A stretch of 64,000 nt of DNA from Hamadaea sp. (lineage in GTDB: Bacteria > Actinomycetota > Actinomycetes > Mycobacteriales > Micromonosporaceae). A program made the translations under genes and the position numbers. The notes under the pieces were generated by a model, which worked only from the letters and a program-made list of their open reading frames with translations, ran no database searches and was not told the origin of the DNA. Of this stretch, positions 34,952 through 46,161 are shown one piece after another. The stretch covers positions 62,001 through 126,000 of the forward strand of contig NZ_JABFVK010000009.1 of the NCBI RefSeq assembly GCF_013362815.1, written 5' to 3'. Position 1 is the first letter of the stretch. Each line of letters opens with the position of its first letter.

Positions 34952-35791
34952 TCAGCCGCCGATGTTCTCGTGCCGCGCCGCGATGATCTCCTCGGCGATC
35001 GTCGCCGTCTGCTCGTCGGGCAGCCGGTGCGTGCCCTCGGCGGTGGCGGTCATGACGACCGGGAAGATGCGCCGGATGACGTCGGGACCGCCGGTCGCGG
35101 TGTCGTCGTCAGCCGCGTCGTAGAGCGCCTCGACCGCGAACTTGACCGCCTCGGCGGTGGTCAGCCCGGGCCGGAACCGCTTCTTCAGCGCGGACTTGGC
35201 GAACAGCGAACCGGAGCCGATGGCGTCGTATCCCGTCTCCTCGTAGACCCCGCCGGCCACGTCGAAGCTGAAGATACGGCCGACCTTGGCCGGGTCCTTC
35301 GCGTCGAGGTCGTAGCCCGCGAAGATCGGGATCGCGACCAGGCCCTGCAACGCCGCGCCTAGGTTGCCCCGGATCATCGCGGCCAGCCGGTTGGCCTTGC
35401 CGTCGAGCGAGAGCATCGCGCCCTCGATCTTCTCGTAGTGCTCCAGTTCCACCTGGAACAGCCGGATGAGCTCGATGCCGATGCCGGCGGTGCCCGCGAT
35501 GCCGATCAACGAGTACGGGTCCGCCTCATGCACCTTCTCGATGTCACGGCTGGCGATCAGATTGCCCATGGTGGCGCGCCGGTCGCCTGCCATCACGACG
35601 CCGTCGGTGCAGCTCAGCGTCACGATCGTGGTGGCGTGCGGGGCGATCTCCGCGTGCGCGCCGGCCGGGAGCGGTCGCCGTCCCGGCAGCAGATCGGGCG
35701 CGGCCATGCTCAAGAACTCCGTGAACGAACTGATGCCCACCGCGTGGTAAGCCGCCGGAAAGCCCCGGGTGCTATCTGCTCCCAACGTCAC
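34952..35791 (-). CDS. prcB: Proteasome beta subunit, with propeptide
   Basis: 279 residues. A propeptide of about 53 residues precedes [20 protein letters not shown]; Thr54 is the predicted N-terminal nucleophile after self-cleavage, with the conserved Asp and Lys-region downstream. It forms the catalytic rings of the 20S core. GTG 35791 with AAGGGA upstream lies inside the end of the endonuclease VII-like gene (20-bp overlap). Confidence 0.94.
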   Translation of the reverse strand: MTLGADSTRGFPAAYHAVGISSFTEFLSMAAPDLLPGRRPLPAGAHAEIAPHATTIVTLSCTDGVVMAGDRRATMGNLIASRDIEKVHEADPYSLIGIAGTAGIGIELIRLFQVELEHYEKIEGAMLSLDGKANRLAAMIRGNLGAALQGLVAIPIFAGYDLDAKDPAKVGRIFSFDVAGGVYEETGYDAIGSGSLFAKSALKKRFRPGLTTAEAVKFAVEALYDAADDDTATGGPDVIRRIFPVVMTATAEGTHRLPDEQTATIAEEIIAARHENIGG

Positions 35792-36392
35792 GTCGTCCCT
35801 TCAGATACTCGATGGCTCGAGCGAGGAGTTCTCGGTCGTCCCGGAACTGACCCAAACCACCGTTGCAGTTGAAACACAATATGCCACGTACTTCACCGGT
35901 CACGTGATCGTGGTCCACGTGGTCCGGATTCGGGTCATGGCAGATGGCACAGCAGCCGCCCTGTTCGAGCAGCATCTCCTGAAACGCCTCTTCGCCGATC
36001 CCGTATCGATGTCGCAGGTGATATTCGCGAAAGCCGCCGTAAAGCCGCGTGGCAGTCTCGCGTGTGCGCAGCGTATGGCACGGTTTGCAGTAGGAGTGGA
36101 GGCCGCTTGTTTTCGCTCTCGTCCGGGGGAAGTCCTCGACCGACTTTGTCTCACCGCAATCTGGGCACCACTTGTTGCCAGGCGCGACCGGGACCTCTGG
36201 GCGTCGCGCTGCGGAAATGCCCCGCCTCCGTCGGCTAGCCTCGTTGCGTACCCGTGCGCATGATCTGCAGTAGAACGAGCGCCCATCCGGACGGCGTCGA
36301 TCACTATGGAACTCGTCCAGCGAAAGTATCCGGGCACAGTCGGGAAACTTCTTCTTCGCGGCGGCGTCCGGGGAATCGGACATATGTCTCAT
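35772..36392 (-). CDS. Endonuclease VII-like HNH protein in the pup-prcBA operon
   Basis: 206 residues. The C-terminal half has the recombination endonuclease VII/HNH pattern: [20 protein letters not shown] and then [11 protein letters not shown], with two zinc-binding CxxC pairs around the DHDH catalytic site. Before it are two zinc-knuckle repeats: [14 protein letters not shown]...YCKPC is intact, while the first ([13 protein letters not shown]...YCRSC) has lost one Cys. ATG 36392 overlaps the pup stop (ATGA), and its own 3' end overlaps prcB. I recall a similar gene at this place in other actinomycetes; its function is unproven. Confidence 0.85.
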   Translation of the reverse strand: MRHMSDSPDAAAKKKFPDCARILSLDEFHSDRRRPDGRSFYCRSCARVRNEASRRRRGISAARRPEVPVAPGNKWCPDCGETKSVEDFPRTRAKTSGLHSYCKPCHTLRTRETATRLYGGFREYHLRHRYGIGEEAFQEMLLEQGGCCAICHDPNPDHVDHDHVTGEVRGILCFNCNGGLGQFRDDRELLARAIEYLKGRRDVGSR

Positions 36393-36604
36393 TCCCCGCC
36401 TTTTTGTATGTATCCTCTCACGAACTCCTCGGCGTTCTCCTCGAGCACCGAGTCGATCTCGTCCAGCAGGTCGTCCACGTCCTCGCCGATCTGCTCGACC
36501 CGCTCGGCGATCTCCGGGTCGACCTCGGGCGTGACCGCCTCGTCGACCTCGTTCTCGCGCCGGCGACCGGCCTGACCCTGCCCACCTGTGTCCTGGCTGG
36601 CCAT
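36389..36604 (-). CDS. pup: Prokaryotic ubiquitin-like protein Pup
   Basis: 71 residues, MASQDTGGQGQAGRRREN at the N-terminus, an acidic coiled-coil-forming middle (EQIGEDVDDLLDEIDSVLEE) and the C-terminus YIQKGGE. Because it ends in GGE rather than GGQ, it is ready for ligation without deamidation by Dop. GGGAGG is 6 nt upstream of ATG 36604; seven further in-frame codons upstream are not needed. Confidence 0.95.
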   Translation of the reverse strand: MASQDTGGQGQAGRRRENEVDEAVTPEVDPEIAERVEQIGEDVDDLLDEIDSVLEENAEEFVRGYIQKGGE

Positions 36605-36625
36605 TGCGCCCCTCCCTGATGGCAA

Positions 36626-36649
36626 GGCCGGGACTTGTAGGTCCCGGCC
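36626..36649 (-). promoter_or_regulatory. Hairpin in the pup leader
   Basis: GGCCGGGAC, 6-nt loop, GTCCCGGCC. It lies about 20 nt upstream of the pup start and close to its ribosome-binding site. It could attenuate, act as the dop terminator, or protect the 5' end of the mRNA. Confidence 0.5.
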
Positions 36650-36658
36650 GTCCGTCTT

Positions 36659-36687
36659 AGCTAAAACCTACCGCGCTCGACCGACAA
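36659..36687 (-). promoter_or_regulatory. Candidate promoter of the pup-prcBA operon
   Basis: TTGTCG (36687-36682), 17 bp, TTAGCT (36664-36659). TSS would fall near 36652. It lies in the 106-bp dop-pup gap. The -10 is weak, so this is tentative. Confidence 0.4.
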
Positions 36688-36710
36688 TTGCGATCAGCTA
36701 CCAGCGCAAG

Positions 36711-38222
36711 TCAGGACGCGGCGGTCAGCGCCTCGAGCAGATCCTTCGCGCTCGCGCAGCGGTCGAAGAGCGGGCCCACGACCCGCTTGATGCCACGCTC
36801 GGGTTCCAGCATCGGTACGCGCACCAGCGATTCGCGGCCGATGTCGAAGATGACGGAGTCCCACGACGCGGCGACCACTTCGGACGCGTACTGGGCGAGG
36901 CAGCGTCCCCGGAAGTACGCCCGGGTGTCCTCCGGCGGCTCGGTCATCGCCCGGCGTACGTCCTCCTCCCGGAGCAGCGTCTTCATCGCACCCCGGGCCA
37001 CCAGGCGGTGGTACAGGCCCTTCTCCTGACGGACGTCGGCGTACTGGAGGTCGACGAGGTGCAGCTTCGGCGAGGCCCAGCCGAGGTTCTCCCGCTCGCG
37101 GTAGCCCTCCAGGAGGCGCAGCTTCGCCACCCAGTCGAGTTCGTCGGCGCACGACATCGGGTCACGGCCCAGCTTGTCCAGTACGCCTTCCCACCGGTCC
37201 AGGACGTCCGCCGTCTGCTCGTCCAGCCCCCGGCTGTCCATGAAGGCCCGAGCGCGCTCGTAGTACGCCCACTGCACGTCCAACGCCGTCAGACGGCGGC
37301 CGTCACGAAGGCGTACGCGATGAGTCAACGACGGATCGTGACTGATCGCGCGGAGCTCGGCCACCGGGTCGGCGATGCTGAGATCGGGCGTGAGCGCCTT
37401 CTCCTCGATCATCGTGAGGATGAGTGCGGTCGTGCCCACCTTGAGGTAGGTGGAGATCTCCGACAGGTTGGCGTCACCGATGATGACGTGCAGGCGGCGA
37501 TACTTGTCGGCATCGGCGTGCGGCTCGTCGCGGGTGTTGATGATCGGGCGCTTGAGCGTGGTCTCCAGACCGACCTCGACCTCGAAGAAGTCGGCGCGCT
37601 GCGAGATCTGGTACCCCGCCTGCGAGCCGTCGGCGCCGATGCCCACCCGGCCGGCGCCGCAGACCACCTGACGGGTGACGAAGAACGGCGTCAGATAGGT
37701 GACGATCTCGGCGAACGGCGTCTGCCGCCGCATGAGGTAGTTCTCGTGCGCGCCGAAGCTCGCGCCCTTGTTGTCGGTGTTGTGCTTGTAGAGATGGATC
37801 GGCGGCGCGCCCGGGATGGTGCCGGCCCGGCGGGCCCCCTCGGCCATCACCCGCTCACCGGCCTTGTCCCAGAGCACGGCGTCGAGCGGATTGGTCACCT
37901 CGGGCGTGGAGTACTCCGGGTGCGCGTGGTCGACGTAGAGCCGGGCGCCGTTCGTCAGGATGACGTTGGCCAGGCCCAGATCCTCGTCGGCGAGCGCCTC
38001 GGCGGGATCGAACACCGCGCCCGTGTACGTGAAGCCACGCGCGTCGCGTAGGGGCGACTCTTCCTCGTAGTCCCAGCGGGCCCGGCCGCCTCTGGTCAGC
38101 TCGGGTCGTGCGCCGTAGGCGTTGACTACCTGAGAGGAGGTCACCATCGGGTTGGCTTGAGGCTGTCCGGGCACGCTGATGCCGTACTCGACCTCAGTCC
38201 CCATGATCCGGCGCACTGTCAT
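36711..38222 (-). CDS. dop: Depupylase/deamidase Dop
   Basis: 503 residues. [19 protein letters not shown] is the glutamine-synthetase-like start; a 35-40 residue insertion after it (about 28-65, ending SPLRDARG) is the Dop loop absent from Paf[21 protein letters not shown] is shared with PafA. Dop removes Pup from substrates and deamidates Pup where needed; here only depupylation should be required. ATG 38222 has TAGGCT (38235-38230) 7 nt upstream. Confidence 0.94.
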   Translation of the reverse strand: MTVRRIMGTEVEYGISVPGQPQANPMVTSSQVVNAYGARPELTRGGRARWDYEEESPLRDARGFTYTGAVFDPAEALADEDLGLANVILTNGARLYVDHAHPEYSTPEVTNPLDAVLWDKAGERVMAEGARRAGTIPGAPPIHLYKHNTDNKGASFGAHENYLMRRQTPFAEIVTYLTPFFVTRQVVCGAGRVGIGADGSQAGYQISQRADFFEVEVGLETTLKRPIINTRDEPHADADKYRRLHVIIGDANLSEISTYLKVGTTALILTMIEEKALTPDLSIADPVAELRAISHDPSLTHRVRLRDGRRLTALDVQWAYYERARAFMDSRGLDEQTADVLDRWEGVLDKLGRDPMSCADELDWVAKLRLLEGYRERENLGWASPKLHLVDLQYADVRQEKGLYHRLVARGAMKTLLREEDVRRAMTEPPEDTRAYFRGRCLAQYASEVVAASWDSVIFDIGRESLVRVPMLEPERGIKRVVGPLFDRCASAKDLLEALTAAS

Positions 38223-38333
38223 ATCAATGAGCCTAGACGGTGCTCAGGCGATCGCACTCCCCGCTACCGGTCCGTGGCACTCCGCACCCGTCTTTCGGCG
38301 CCTCGTAGCGCTTGCGCGTTTGACCGCGCCGTG

Positions 38334-38480
38334 CTCGCGCGTCTGCCCGGCGTGCTCGGGCGTCTGCCCGGCGTGCTCGCGCGTCAGCCCGGCGTGCTCG
38401 CGCGTCAGCCCGGCGTGCTCGGGCGTCTGCCCGGCGTGCTCGGGCGTCTGCCCGGCGTGCTCGCGCGTCAGCCCGGCGTG
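38334..38480. repeat. 21-bp tandem repeat, 7 units, upstream of dop
   Basis: CTCGCGCGTCAGCCCGGCGTG and variants GGGCGTCT/GCGCGTCT repeat exactly every 21 bp. Two main unit types alternate in pairs. A frame on the minus strand reads as heptapeptides such as HAGLTRE, but there is no supporting start signal, so I do not call a gene. The 422-bp dop-mpa gap holds this array, an R2 repeat and a terminator. Confidence 0.92.
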
Positions 38481-38483
38481 CTC

Positions 38484-38553
38484 GCGCATTATCCGGGATA
38501 ACGCGGCCTTGCCGCGCGCGAAAGCAGCAATATCCCGGGATATCGCGCGAGCC
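38484..38553. repeat. Dispersed palindromic repeat family R2, copy 3
   Basis: GCATTATCCGGGATAACGCGG at the left and ATATCCCGGGATATCGCGCG at the right. ATATCCCGGGATAT is a perfect 14-bp palindrome. Shares CCGGGATAACGCGG with copies 1 and 2. Confidence 0.8.
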
Positions 38554-38600
38554 GCGCCACCCCAGACAACGCGCGAGCCGCGCCACCACCGGGGGAACGC

Positions 38601-38638
38601 GAAAGCGCCCCACCCACGTCAGCGGGCGGGGCGCTTTC
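38601..38638 (-). terminator. Hairpin terminator after mpa
   Basis: GAAAGCGCCCC and GGGGCGCTTTC, an 11-bp perfect stem with an extra CCC/GGG pairing inside. It starts 7 bp past the mpa stop. Confidence 0.8.
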
Positions 38639-38644
38639 AGGGCG

Positions 38645-40411
38645 TTACAGGTATTGGCCGGTGTTGGTGGCGGTCTCGATGGACCGACCGGCCTCGGTGC
38701 CCTTGCCGCCGGAGACGAGCGTACGGATGTAGACGATCCGCTCGCCCTTCTTCCCGGAGATGCGGGCCCAGTCGTCGGGGTTGGTGGTGTTCGGCAGGTC
38801 CTCGTTCTCCCGGAACTCGTCGACGCACGCGTCCAGCAGGTGCTGCAGCCGCAGCCCCTTGCGTCCGGAGGAGAGGAACTCCTTGATTGCCATCTTCTTG
38901 CCGCGGTCCACGATGTTCTGGATCATCGCGCCCGAGTTGAAGTCCTTGAAGTACAGGACTTCCTTGTCACCGTTGGCGTACGTGACCTCGAGGAAGCGGT
39001 TCTCCTCGGTCTCGGAGTACATCCGCAGGACGACCGCGCTGATCATCGCGTGCACGCACGCCTCGGCCGACCCACCGTGCTCGGCCAGATCGTCCGGGTG
39101 CAACGGCAGGCCTTCCACGATGTACTTCGTGAAGATGTCGCGGGCCGCCTCGGCGTCCGGCCGCTCGATCTTGATCTTGACGTCCAGGCGCCCGGGGCGC
39201 AGGATCGCCGGGTCGATCATGTCCTCGCGGTTGGACGCGCCGATGACGATGACGTTCTCGAGCCCTTCCACACCGTCGATCTCGGAGAGCAGCTGCGGGA
39301 CGATCGTGTTCTCCACATCGGACGAGACACCGGAGCCGCGGGTGCGGAACACGGAGTCCATCTCGTCGAAGAACACGATGACCGGCGTACCCTCGGAGGC
39401 CTTCTCCCGAGCGCGCTGGAAGATCAGCCGGATGTGCCGCTCGGTCTCGCCGACGTACTTGTTGAGCAGCTCGGGGCCCTTGATGTTCAGGAAGAAGCTG
39501 GTCTGCCTCTCCTGGCCCCGCTTCTCCGCGATCTTCTTCGCCAGGGAGTTGGCGACCGCCTTCGCGATCATCGTCTTGCCGCAGCCGGGCGGGCCGTAGA
39601 GCAGCACGCCCTTCGGCGGCCGCAGGTGGTGCTCCCGGAACAGCTCGGCATGCAGGAACGGCAGTTCGACGGCGTCGCGGATCTGCTCGATCTGGTTGGA
39701 GAGGCCACCGATGTCGGTGTAGTCGACGTCGGGCACCTCCTCCAGGACGAGCTCCTCGACCTCGCTCTTCGGGATCCGCTCGTACGCGTACGCCGAGCGG
39801 GGCTCGATCATGAGCGAGTCGCCGGCCCGCAGCGGGGAGTCGATGAGACCCTCCGCCAGGAACACGATGCGCTCCTCGTCGGCGTGCGAGATGACCAGTG
39901 CCCGATCGCCGCCTTCCAGCAGCTCCTTGAGCATGACGACTTCGCCGCTGCGCTCGAAGCCGAGTGCGTCGACGATGTTCAAGGCGTCGTTGAGCAGCAC
40001 CTCTTGACCACGCTGCAGAGCCGAGACGTCCAGTGAGGGCGATACGGCGACCCGCAGCTTGCGTCCCCCGGTGAAGACGTCGACGGTGCCGTCCTCGTGC
40101 CGGGTCAGGAAGATCCCATAGCCGCTGGGCGGTTGCGCCAGCCGGTCGATCTCCTCCTTGAGGGTCACGATCTGGGCGCGCGCTTCCTTCAGCGTGGCGA
40201 CCAGTCGCTCGTTGTTCTCCGTGAGCCGGGCCAGCTGTGCCTGAGTCGCGGCGAGCCGCTCCTCCAGCTGGCGAACATGACGGGGGCTCTCAGACACCTT
40301 GCGTCGCAGCAGGGCGAGTTCCTCTTGAAGGAACGCGACCTGCGTGGAGAGATCGTTGGACTCCTTCTCCCACCGTGCGGCGCGCGCATCCGCGTCGTCG
40401 CTGCGTGCCAC
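38645..40411 (-). CDS. mpa: Proteasome-associated AAA ATPase Mpa/ARC
   Basis: 588 residues. An N-terminal coiled coil (residues about 10-90) that binds Pup, two OB domains, then the AAA module: Walker A GPPGCGKT, Walker [11 protein letters not shown], arginine-finger region ILRPGRLD. The C-terminus ends GQYL, the motif that docks into PrcA pockets. It unfolds pupylated proteins and feeds them to the 20S core. GTG 40411 has GGGGAGG about 6 nt upstream. Confidence 0.95.
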   Translation of the reverse strand: MARSDDADARAARWEKESNDLSTQVAFLQEELALLRRKVSESPRHVRQLEERLAATQAQLARLTENNERLVATLKEARAQIVTLKEEIDRLAQPPSGYGIFLTRHEDGTVDVFTGGRKLRVAVSPSLDVSALQRGQEVLLNDALNIVDALGFERSGEVVMLKELLEGGDRALVISHADEERIVFLAEGLIDSPLRAGDSLMIEPRSAYAYERIPKSEVEELVLEEVPDVDYTDIGGLSNQIEQIRDAVELPFLHAELFREHHLRPPKGVLLYGPPGCGKTMIAKAVANSLAKKIAEKRGQERQTSFFLNIKGPELLNKYVGETERHIRLIFQRAREKASEGTPVIVFFDEMDSVFRTRGSGVSSDVENTIVPQLLSEIDGVEGLENVIVIGASNREDMIDPAILRPGRLDVKIKIERPDAEAARDIFTKYIVEGLPLHPDDLAEHGGSAEACVHAMISAVVLRMYSETEENRFLEVTYANGDKEVLYFKDFNSGAMIQNIVDRGKKMAIKEFLSSGRKGLRLQHLLDACVDEFRENEDLPNTTNPDDWARISGKKGERIVYIRTLVSGGKGTEAGRSIETATNTGQYL

Positions 40412-40569
40412 GTCCCACCTCCCCGGGGGTTGAGCCAGGTTGCGCTGTGCCTTAACACTAGCCGCTGTATGCCCCGATGAAACCCTCCCGACACGGCCAT
40501 ACGCAATCGTGATCTCACCGGCTGCGACCGCCCGCTGATCAACGATGGTCGGTGGAGTACCGTCGAGGC

Positions 40570-40890
40570 GTGGCAGACAGCGAACTTCAGGTCTGGGTGG
40601 ATCAGGATCTGTGCACCGGCGACGGGTTGTGCGTGCAATACGCGCCCGAGGTCTTCGAGTTCGACGTCGACGGGCTCGCCTACGTCAAGGACGAGGCGGG
40701 TGAGCTGCAGCTGGCCAAGGACGCCAAGGTCGCGGTGCCGGCCCATCTGCGGCTGGAGATCCTCGACGCCGCCAAGGAGTGTCCCGGCGAGTGCATCCAC
40801 GTGCGCCGGGCCGCCGACGCGTCGGCCGAGCCGATGAGCGAGGACGAACGCGACGAGATCCGGTCTCAGCTCGCCGCCGGCGCCGTCTGA
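40570..40890 (+). CDS. Small ferredoxin
   Basis: 106 residues. The Fe-S ligands are [17 protein letters not shown] and ECPGEC, the C-x5-C ... CP layout of actinobacterial 3Fe-4S or 4Fe-4S ferredoxins that serve cytochromes P450. The acidic C-terminal tail is longer than usual. GTG 40570 is preceded by TACCGT (40558-40563) at 6 nt. No P450 is in view. Divergent from mpa. Confidence 0.82.
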   Translation: MADSELQVWVDQDLCTGDGLCVQYAPEVFEFDVDGLAYVKDEAGELQLAKDAKVAVPAHLRLEILDAAKECPGECIHVRRAADASAEPMSEDERDEIRSQLAAGAV

Positions 40891-40909
40891 TCAGCGAGCG
40901 TCTAAAACT

Positions 40910-43538
<2,629 letters not shown>

Positions 43539-43647
43539 GACCGCTTCTCCATCGCCGCAATGCTACGCACCGCGTACGCGTCGCCGGGCGGCACGCCCGA
43601 AGATCCGCTGCCGCCGAACGTCGTACCCCTGCCTTACGGTGAGGGCC

Positions 43648-44517
43648 ATGACGACGCCGCTGCCCACGCTCTCCCCCTCCCGGGCCGCCGACTTCAAGAC
43701 CTGTCCCCTGCTCTATCGGCTCCGCAGCATCGACCGGCTCCCCGAGCAGCCGACGGTGGACCAGGCTCGGGGCACGCTGGTGCACGCGGTGCTGGAGCGG
43801 CTTTTCGACCTGCCCGCGGCGAGCCGGACGCTGGCGGAGGCGGCGTTGCTGGTGCGCCCGGCGTGGGAGGCGCTGCTGGCCGAGGCGCCCGAGCTGGGCA
43901 CGCTCGCCGTCGACGACGGCTTCCTCGACGAGGCGACCCAGCTGTTGCAGGGCTACTTCACAGTGGAGGATCCGACTCGCCTGGAGCCCGCCGAGCGGGA
44001 GACCCTCATCGAAGCCACCCTCGACGACGAGCTGCTGATCCGCGGCTACGTGGACCGGCTCGACGTCTCCCCCGCCGGTGACCTTCGTGTGGTCGACTAC
44101 AAGACCGGTGGCGCGCCCCGGGAGGCGTTCGAGGCGCGCGCATTGTTCCAGCTCAAGTTCTACGCGCTCGTGCTGTGGCGGACCCGAGGCATCGTGCCGC
44201 GCGTGTTGCGGCTGGTGTATCTGAAGGACCGGGAGGTCTGCGACTACACCCCCGACTCCGAGGAGCTGGAGCGCTTCGAGAAGACGCTGGTCGCCCTGTG
44301 GCGGGCGATCGAGCAGGCCGCGCAGGCCCGCGAGTTCCGCCCCAAGCCGAGCCGCCTCTGCAACTGGTGCTCGCACCAGGCGCTGTGCCCGTCGTTCGGC
44401 GGGACGCCGCCGCCGTTCCCGGAGGAAGCGGCGATCACCACCGCCATCGACGCCCGGACCGCCCGGCTGGCCGCCCAGCGTGGTGTCGACGGCGAACGCC
44501 TCGCCGACGTCCTGTAA
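43648..44517 (+). CDS. RecB-family PD-(D/E)XK nuclease
   Basis: 289 residues. Nuclease motifs GYVDRLDVSPAG and VVDYKTG (PD-ExK type), and four cysteines, one near the start (DFKTCPLLYRL) and three at the end (CNWCSHQALCPS), which form the AddB/Cas4-like Fe-S cluster. Stand-alone members of this type are common in actinomycetes; a DNA-repair role is likely. ATG 43648 has TACGGT 7 nt upstream. Confidence 0.85.
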   Translation: MTTPLPTLSPSRAADFKTCPLLYRLRSIDRLPEQPTVDQARGTLVHAVLERLFDLPAASRTLAEAALLVRPAWEALLAEAPELGTLAVDDGFLDEATQLLQGYFTVEDPTRLEPAERETLIEATLDDELLIRGYVDRLDVSPAGDLRVVDYKTGGAPREAFEARALFQLKFYALVLWRTRGIVPRVLRLVYLKDREVCDYTPDSEELERFEKTLVALWRAIEQAAQAREFRPKPSRLCNWCSHQALCPSFGGTPPPFPEEAAITTAIDARTARLAAQRGVDGERLADVL

Positions 44518-44584
44518 CCAGCGCGCGCAGCCGGCCTCGTCAAGATCGGTCAGGCCGCTGGCGCAGGCCCGGTAGTCTGCCCTC

Positions 44585-45253
44585 GTGACGTCCGGGCCGG
44601 TACGGGTGCTCCTCGCCGACGCTCAGCCGATGCTTCGCAGCGGCCTGCGCAGTGTGCTCGCGGCGTACGCCGACATCCATGTGGTGGGCGAGGCCGGGGA
44701 CGGCGTCGAGGCGATCGAGCTGGCCCGGCGGCTGTTGCCGGACGTGCTGCTCGTCGAGGCCCGGCTGCCCCGGCGGGACGGGGTCGCCGTCGCGCGGGAG
44801 GTCGCCGGGGCTCGACTGCCCGTCGGGGTGCTCGTGCTGACGGCTGAGCCGGTCGGCGACCACGCCGTCGGCGCACTCCGGGCGGGCGCCCGAGGGTTGG
44901 TGGCGCAGGACGCGGCGGCCGAGGACCTCGTCGGGGCGGTACGCGCGGTGGCCGCCGGTCACGCCGCGATCTCCCCGGTGCTGCTGGGGCAGCTGCTGGC
45001 CCAGTTCGCCGCGCTGCCGGTGACGGCGGACGGCGTACCGGACGGATCGTCGGGGCTTACCGATCGGGAGCGGGAAGTGCTCGCCCAGGTCGCCCGGGGC
45101 TTGTCGAACGCCGAGATCGCCCGGGTGCTCACCGTCAGCGAGACGACGGTGAAGACGCATGTGGGTCATGTGCTCACCAAGCTCAAACTGCGTGACCGCG
45201 TCCAGGCAGTCGTCTATGCGTACGAGTCGGGCTTGATCAAACCGGGCGACTGA
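44585..45253 (+). CDS. LuxR/NarL-type regulator with degenerate receiver domain
   Basis: 222 residues: receiver (1-120), linker, then a LuxR helix-turn-helix LTDREREVLAQVARGLSNAE. The receiver has lost its phosphorylation site: Glu58 replaces the acceptor Asp, one acidic-pocket residue is Ala (LADAQ) and the conserved Lys is Gln108 (LVAQDA). Thr86 remains. It is likely phosphorylation-independent or locked by the Glu. No histidine kinase is nearby. GTG 44585 follows TAGTCT (44573-44578) by 6 nt. Confidence 0.85.
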   Translation: MTSGPVRVLLADAQPMLRSGLRSVLAAYADIHVVGEAGDGVEAIELARRLLPDVLLVEARLPRRDGVAVAREVAGARLPVGVLVLTAEPVGDHAVGALRAGARGLVAQDAAAEDLVGAVRAVAAGHAAISPVLLGQLLAQFAALPVTADGVPDGSSGLTDREREVLAQVARGLSNAEIARVLTVSETTVKTHVGHVLTKLKLRDRVQAVVYAYESGLIKPGD

Positions 45254-45378
45254 CCGCACTCCTGGCGGCTCGGGGCAAGCCCTCCCCGGCGCTGGACTGT
45301 CCCGCGAGCAGGAAGGAAGCGCGGACAATTTAGCGGAGTTTGCCCGATTCGTCGGTTCGCTGCGGCAATATCTGGCCT

Positions 45379-46161
45379 ATGAGCAGCGAAACCACCCAAC
45401 CGGCCGCCGCGCGGGCCGATGGCATCTGGAAGGTCTACGGCCACGGCGAGGCGCAGGTCCACGCGCTGCGCGGGGTGAGCACGGCGTTCGACCGGGGGCG
45501 GTTCACCGCGATCATGGGGCCGTCGGGCTCCGGGAAATCGACCTTGATGCACTGTCTGGCCGGGCTGGACACGGTCGACGCCGGGCACGTGTTCATCGGC
45601 GACACCCAGGTCACCGGGCTGGGTGATGCGGGGCTGACCAAGCTGCGGCGGGAGAAGGTCGGGTTCATCTTCCAGCAGTTCAACCTGCTGCCGACGCTGA
45701 CCGCCGAGGAGAACATCCTGCTGCCGATGGCGATCTCGGGGCGCAAACCGGATCCACAGTGGTACGACCTGGTGATCAAGACGGTCGGCCTGGGTGACCG
45801 GCTCAGCCACCGCCCGACCGAGCTGTCCGGCGGTCAGCAGCAGCGAGTGGCGTGTGCGCGCGCGCTCGTCGCCCGGCCCGAGGTGATCTTCGCCGACGAG
45901 CCGACCGGAAACCTCGACTCCCGGTCCAGCGGCGAGGTCCTGAACTTCCTGCGCAGTTCGGTGCACGACTTCGGGCAGACCATCGTGATGGTCACCCACG
46001 ACCCCCGGGCCGCCTCGTACGCCGACCGCGTGATCTTCCTCGCCGACGGCTCCATCGTGGACGAGCTGGAGAAGCCGACCGAGGGCAGCGTGCTCGACAA
46101 GATGAAGAGCCTGGATCCGGGGCAGAGCCCCGATGCCGCGACCGGTGGCGCCGATGTTTAA
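45379..46161 (+). CDS. ABC transporter ATPase, LolD/MacB type (system 1)
   Basis: 260 residues. Walker A GPSGSGKST, Q-loop FIFQQFNLLPTLTAEENI, signature LSGGQQQR, Walker B VIFADEPTGNLDSRS: the MacB/LolD/FtsE-like family. It powers the FtsX-type permease that overlaps it by 8 bp. The start ATG 45379 was chosen from the family N-terminus. The 125-bp gap upstream contains no other feature I can name. Confidence 0.9.
   Translation: MSSETTQPAAARADGIWKVYGHGEAQVHALRGVSTAFDRGRFTAIMGPSGSGKSTLMHCLAGLDTVDAGHVFIGDTQVTGLGDAGLTKLRREKVGFIFQQFNLLPTLTAEENILLPMAISGRKPDPQWYDLVIKTVGLGDRLSHRPTELSGGQQQRVACARALVARPEVIFADEPTGNLDSRSSGEVLNFLRSSVHDFGQTIVMVTHDPRAASYADRVIFLADGSIVDELEKPTEGSVLDKMKSLDPGQSPDAATGGADV

Noticed and set aside
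24707-38222. pafA and dop as a recent duplication
   Set aside because: They are the two ancient, distinct members of the pupylation system; the loop insertion in dop and differing lengths identify each.
38334-38480. Possible CRISPR array
   Set aside because: Units are contiguous 21-bp repeats with no unique spacers and no cas genes nearby.
38244-38489. 81-codon minus-strand frame of heptapeptide repeats (HAGLTRE/HAGQTPE)
   Set aside because: It arises from the 21-bp tandem array being a multiple of 3; no ribosome-binding site or -10 at a useful distance was found, so only a repeat is annotated.
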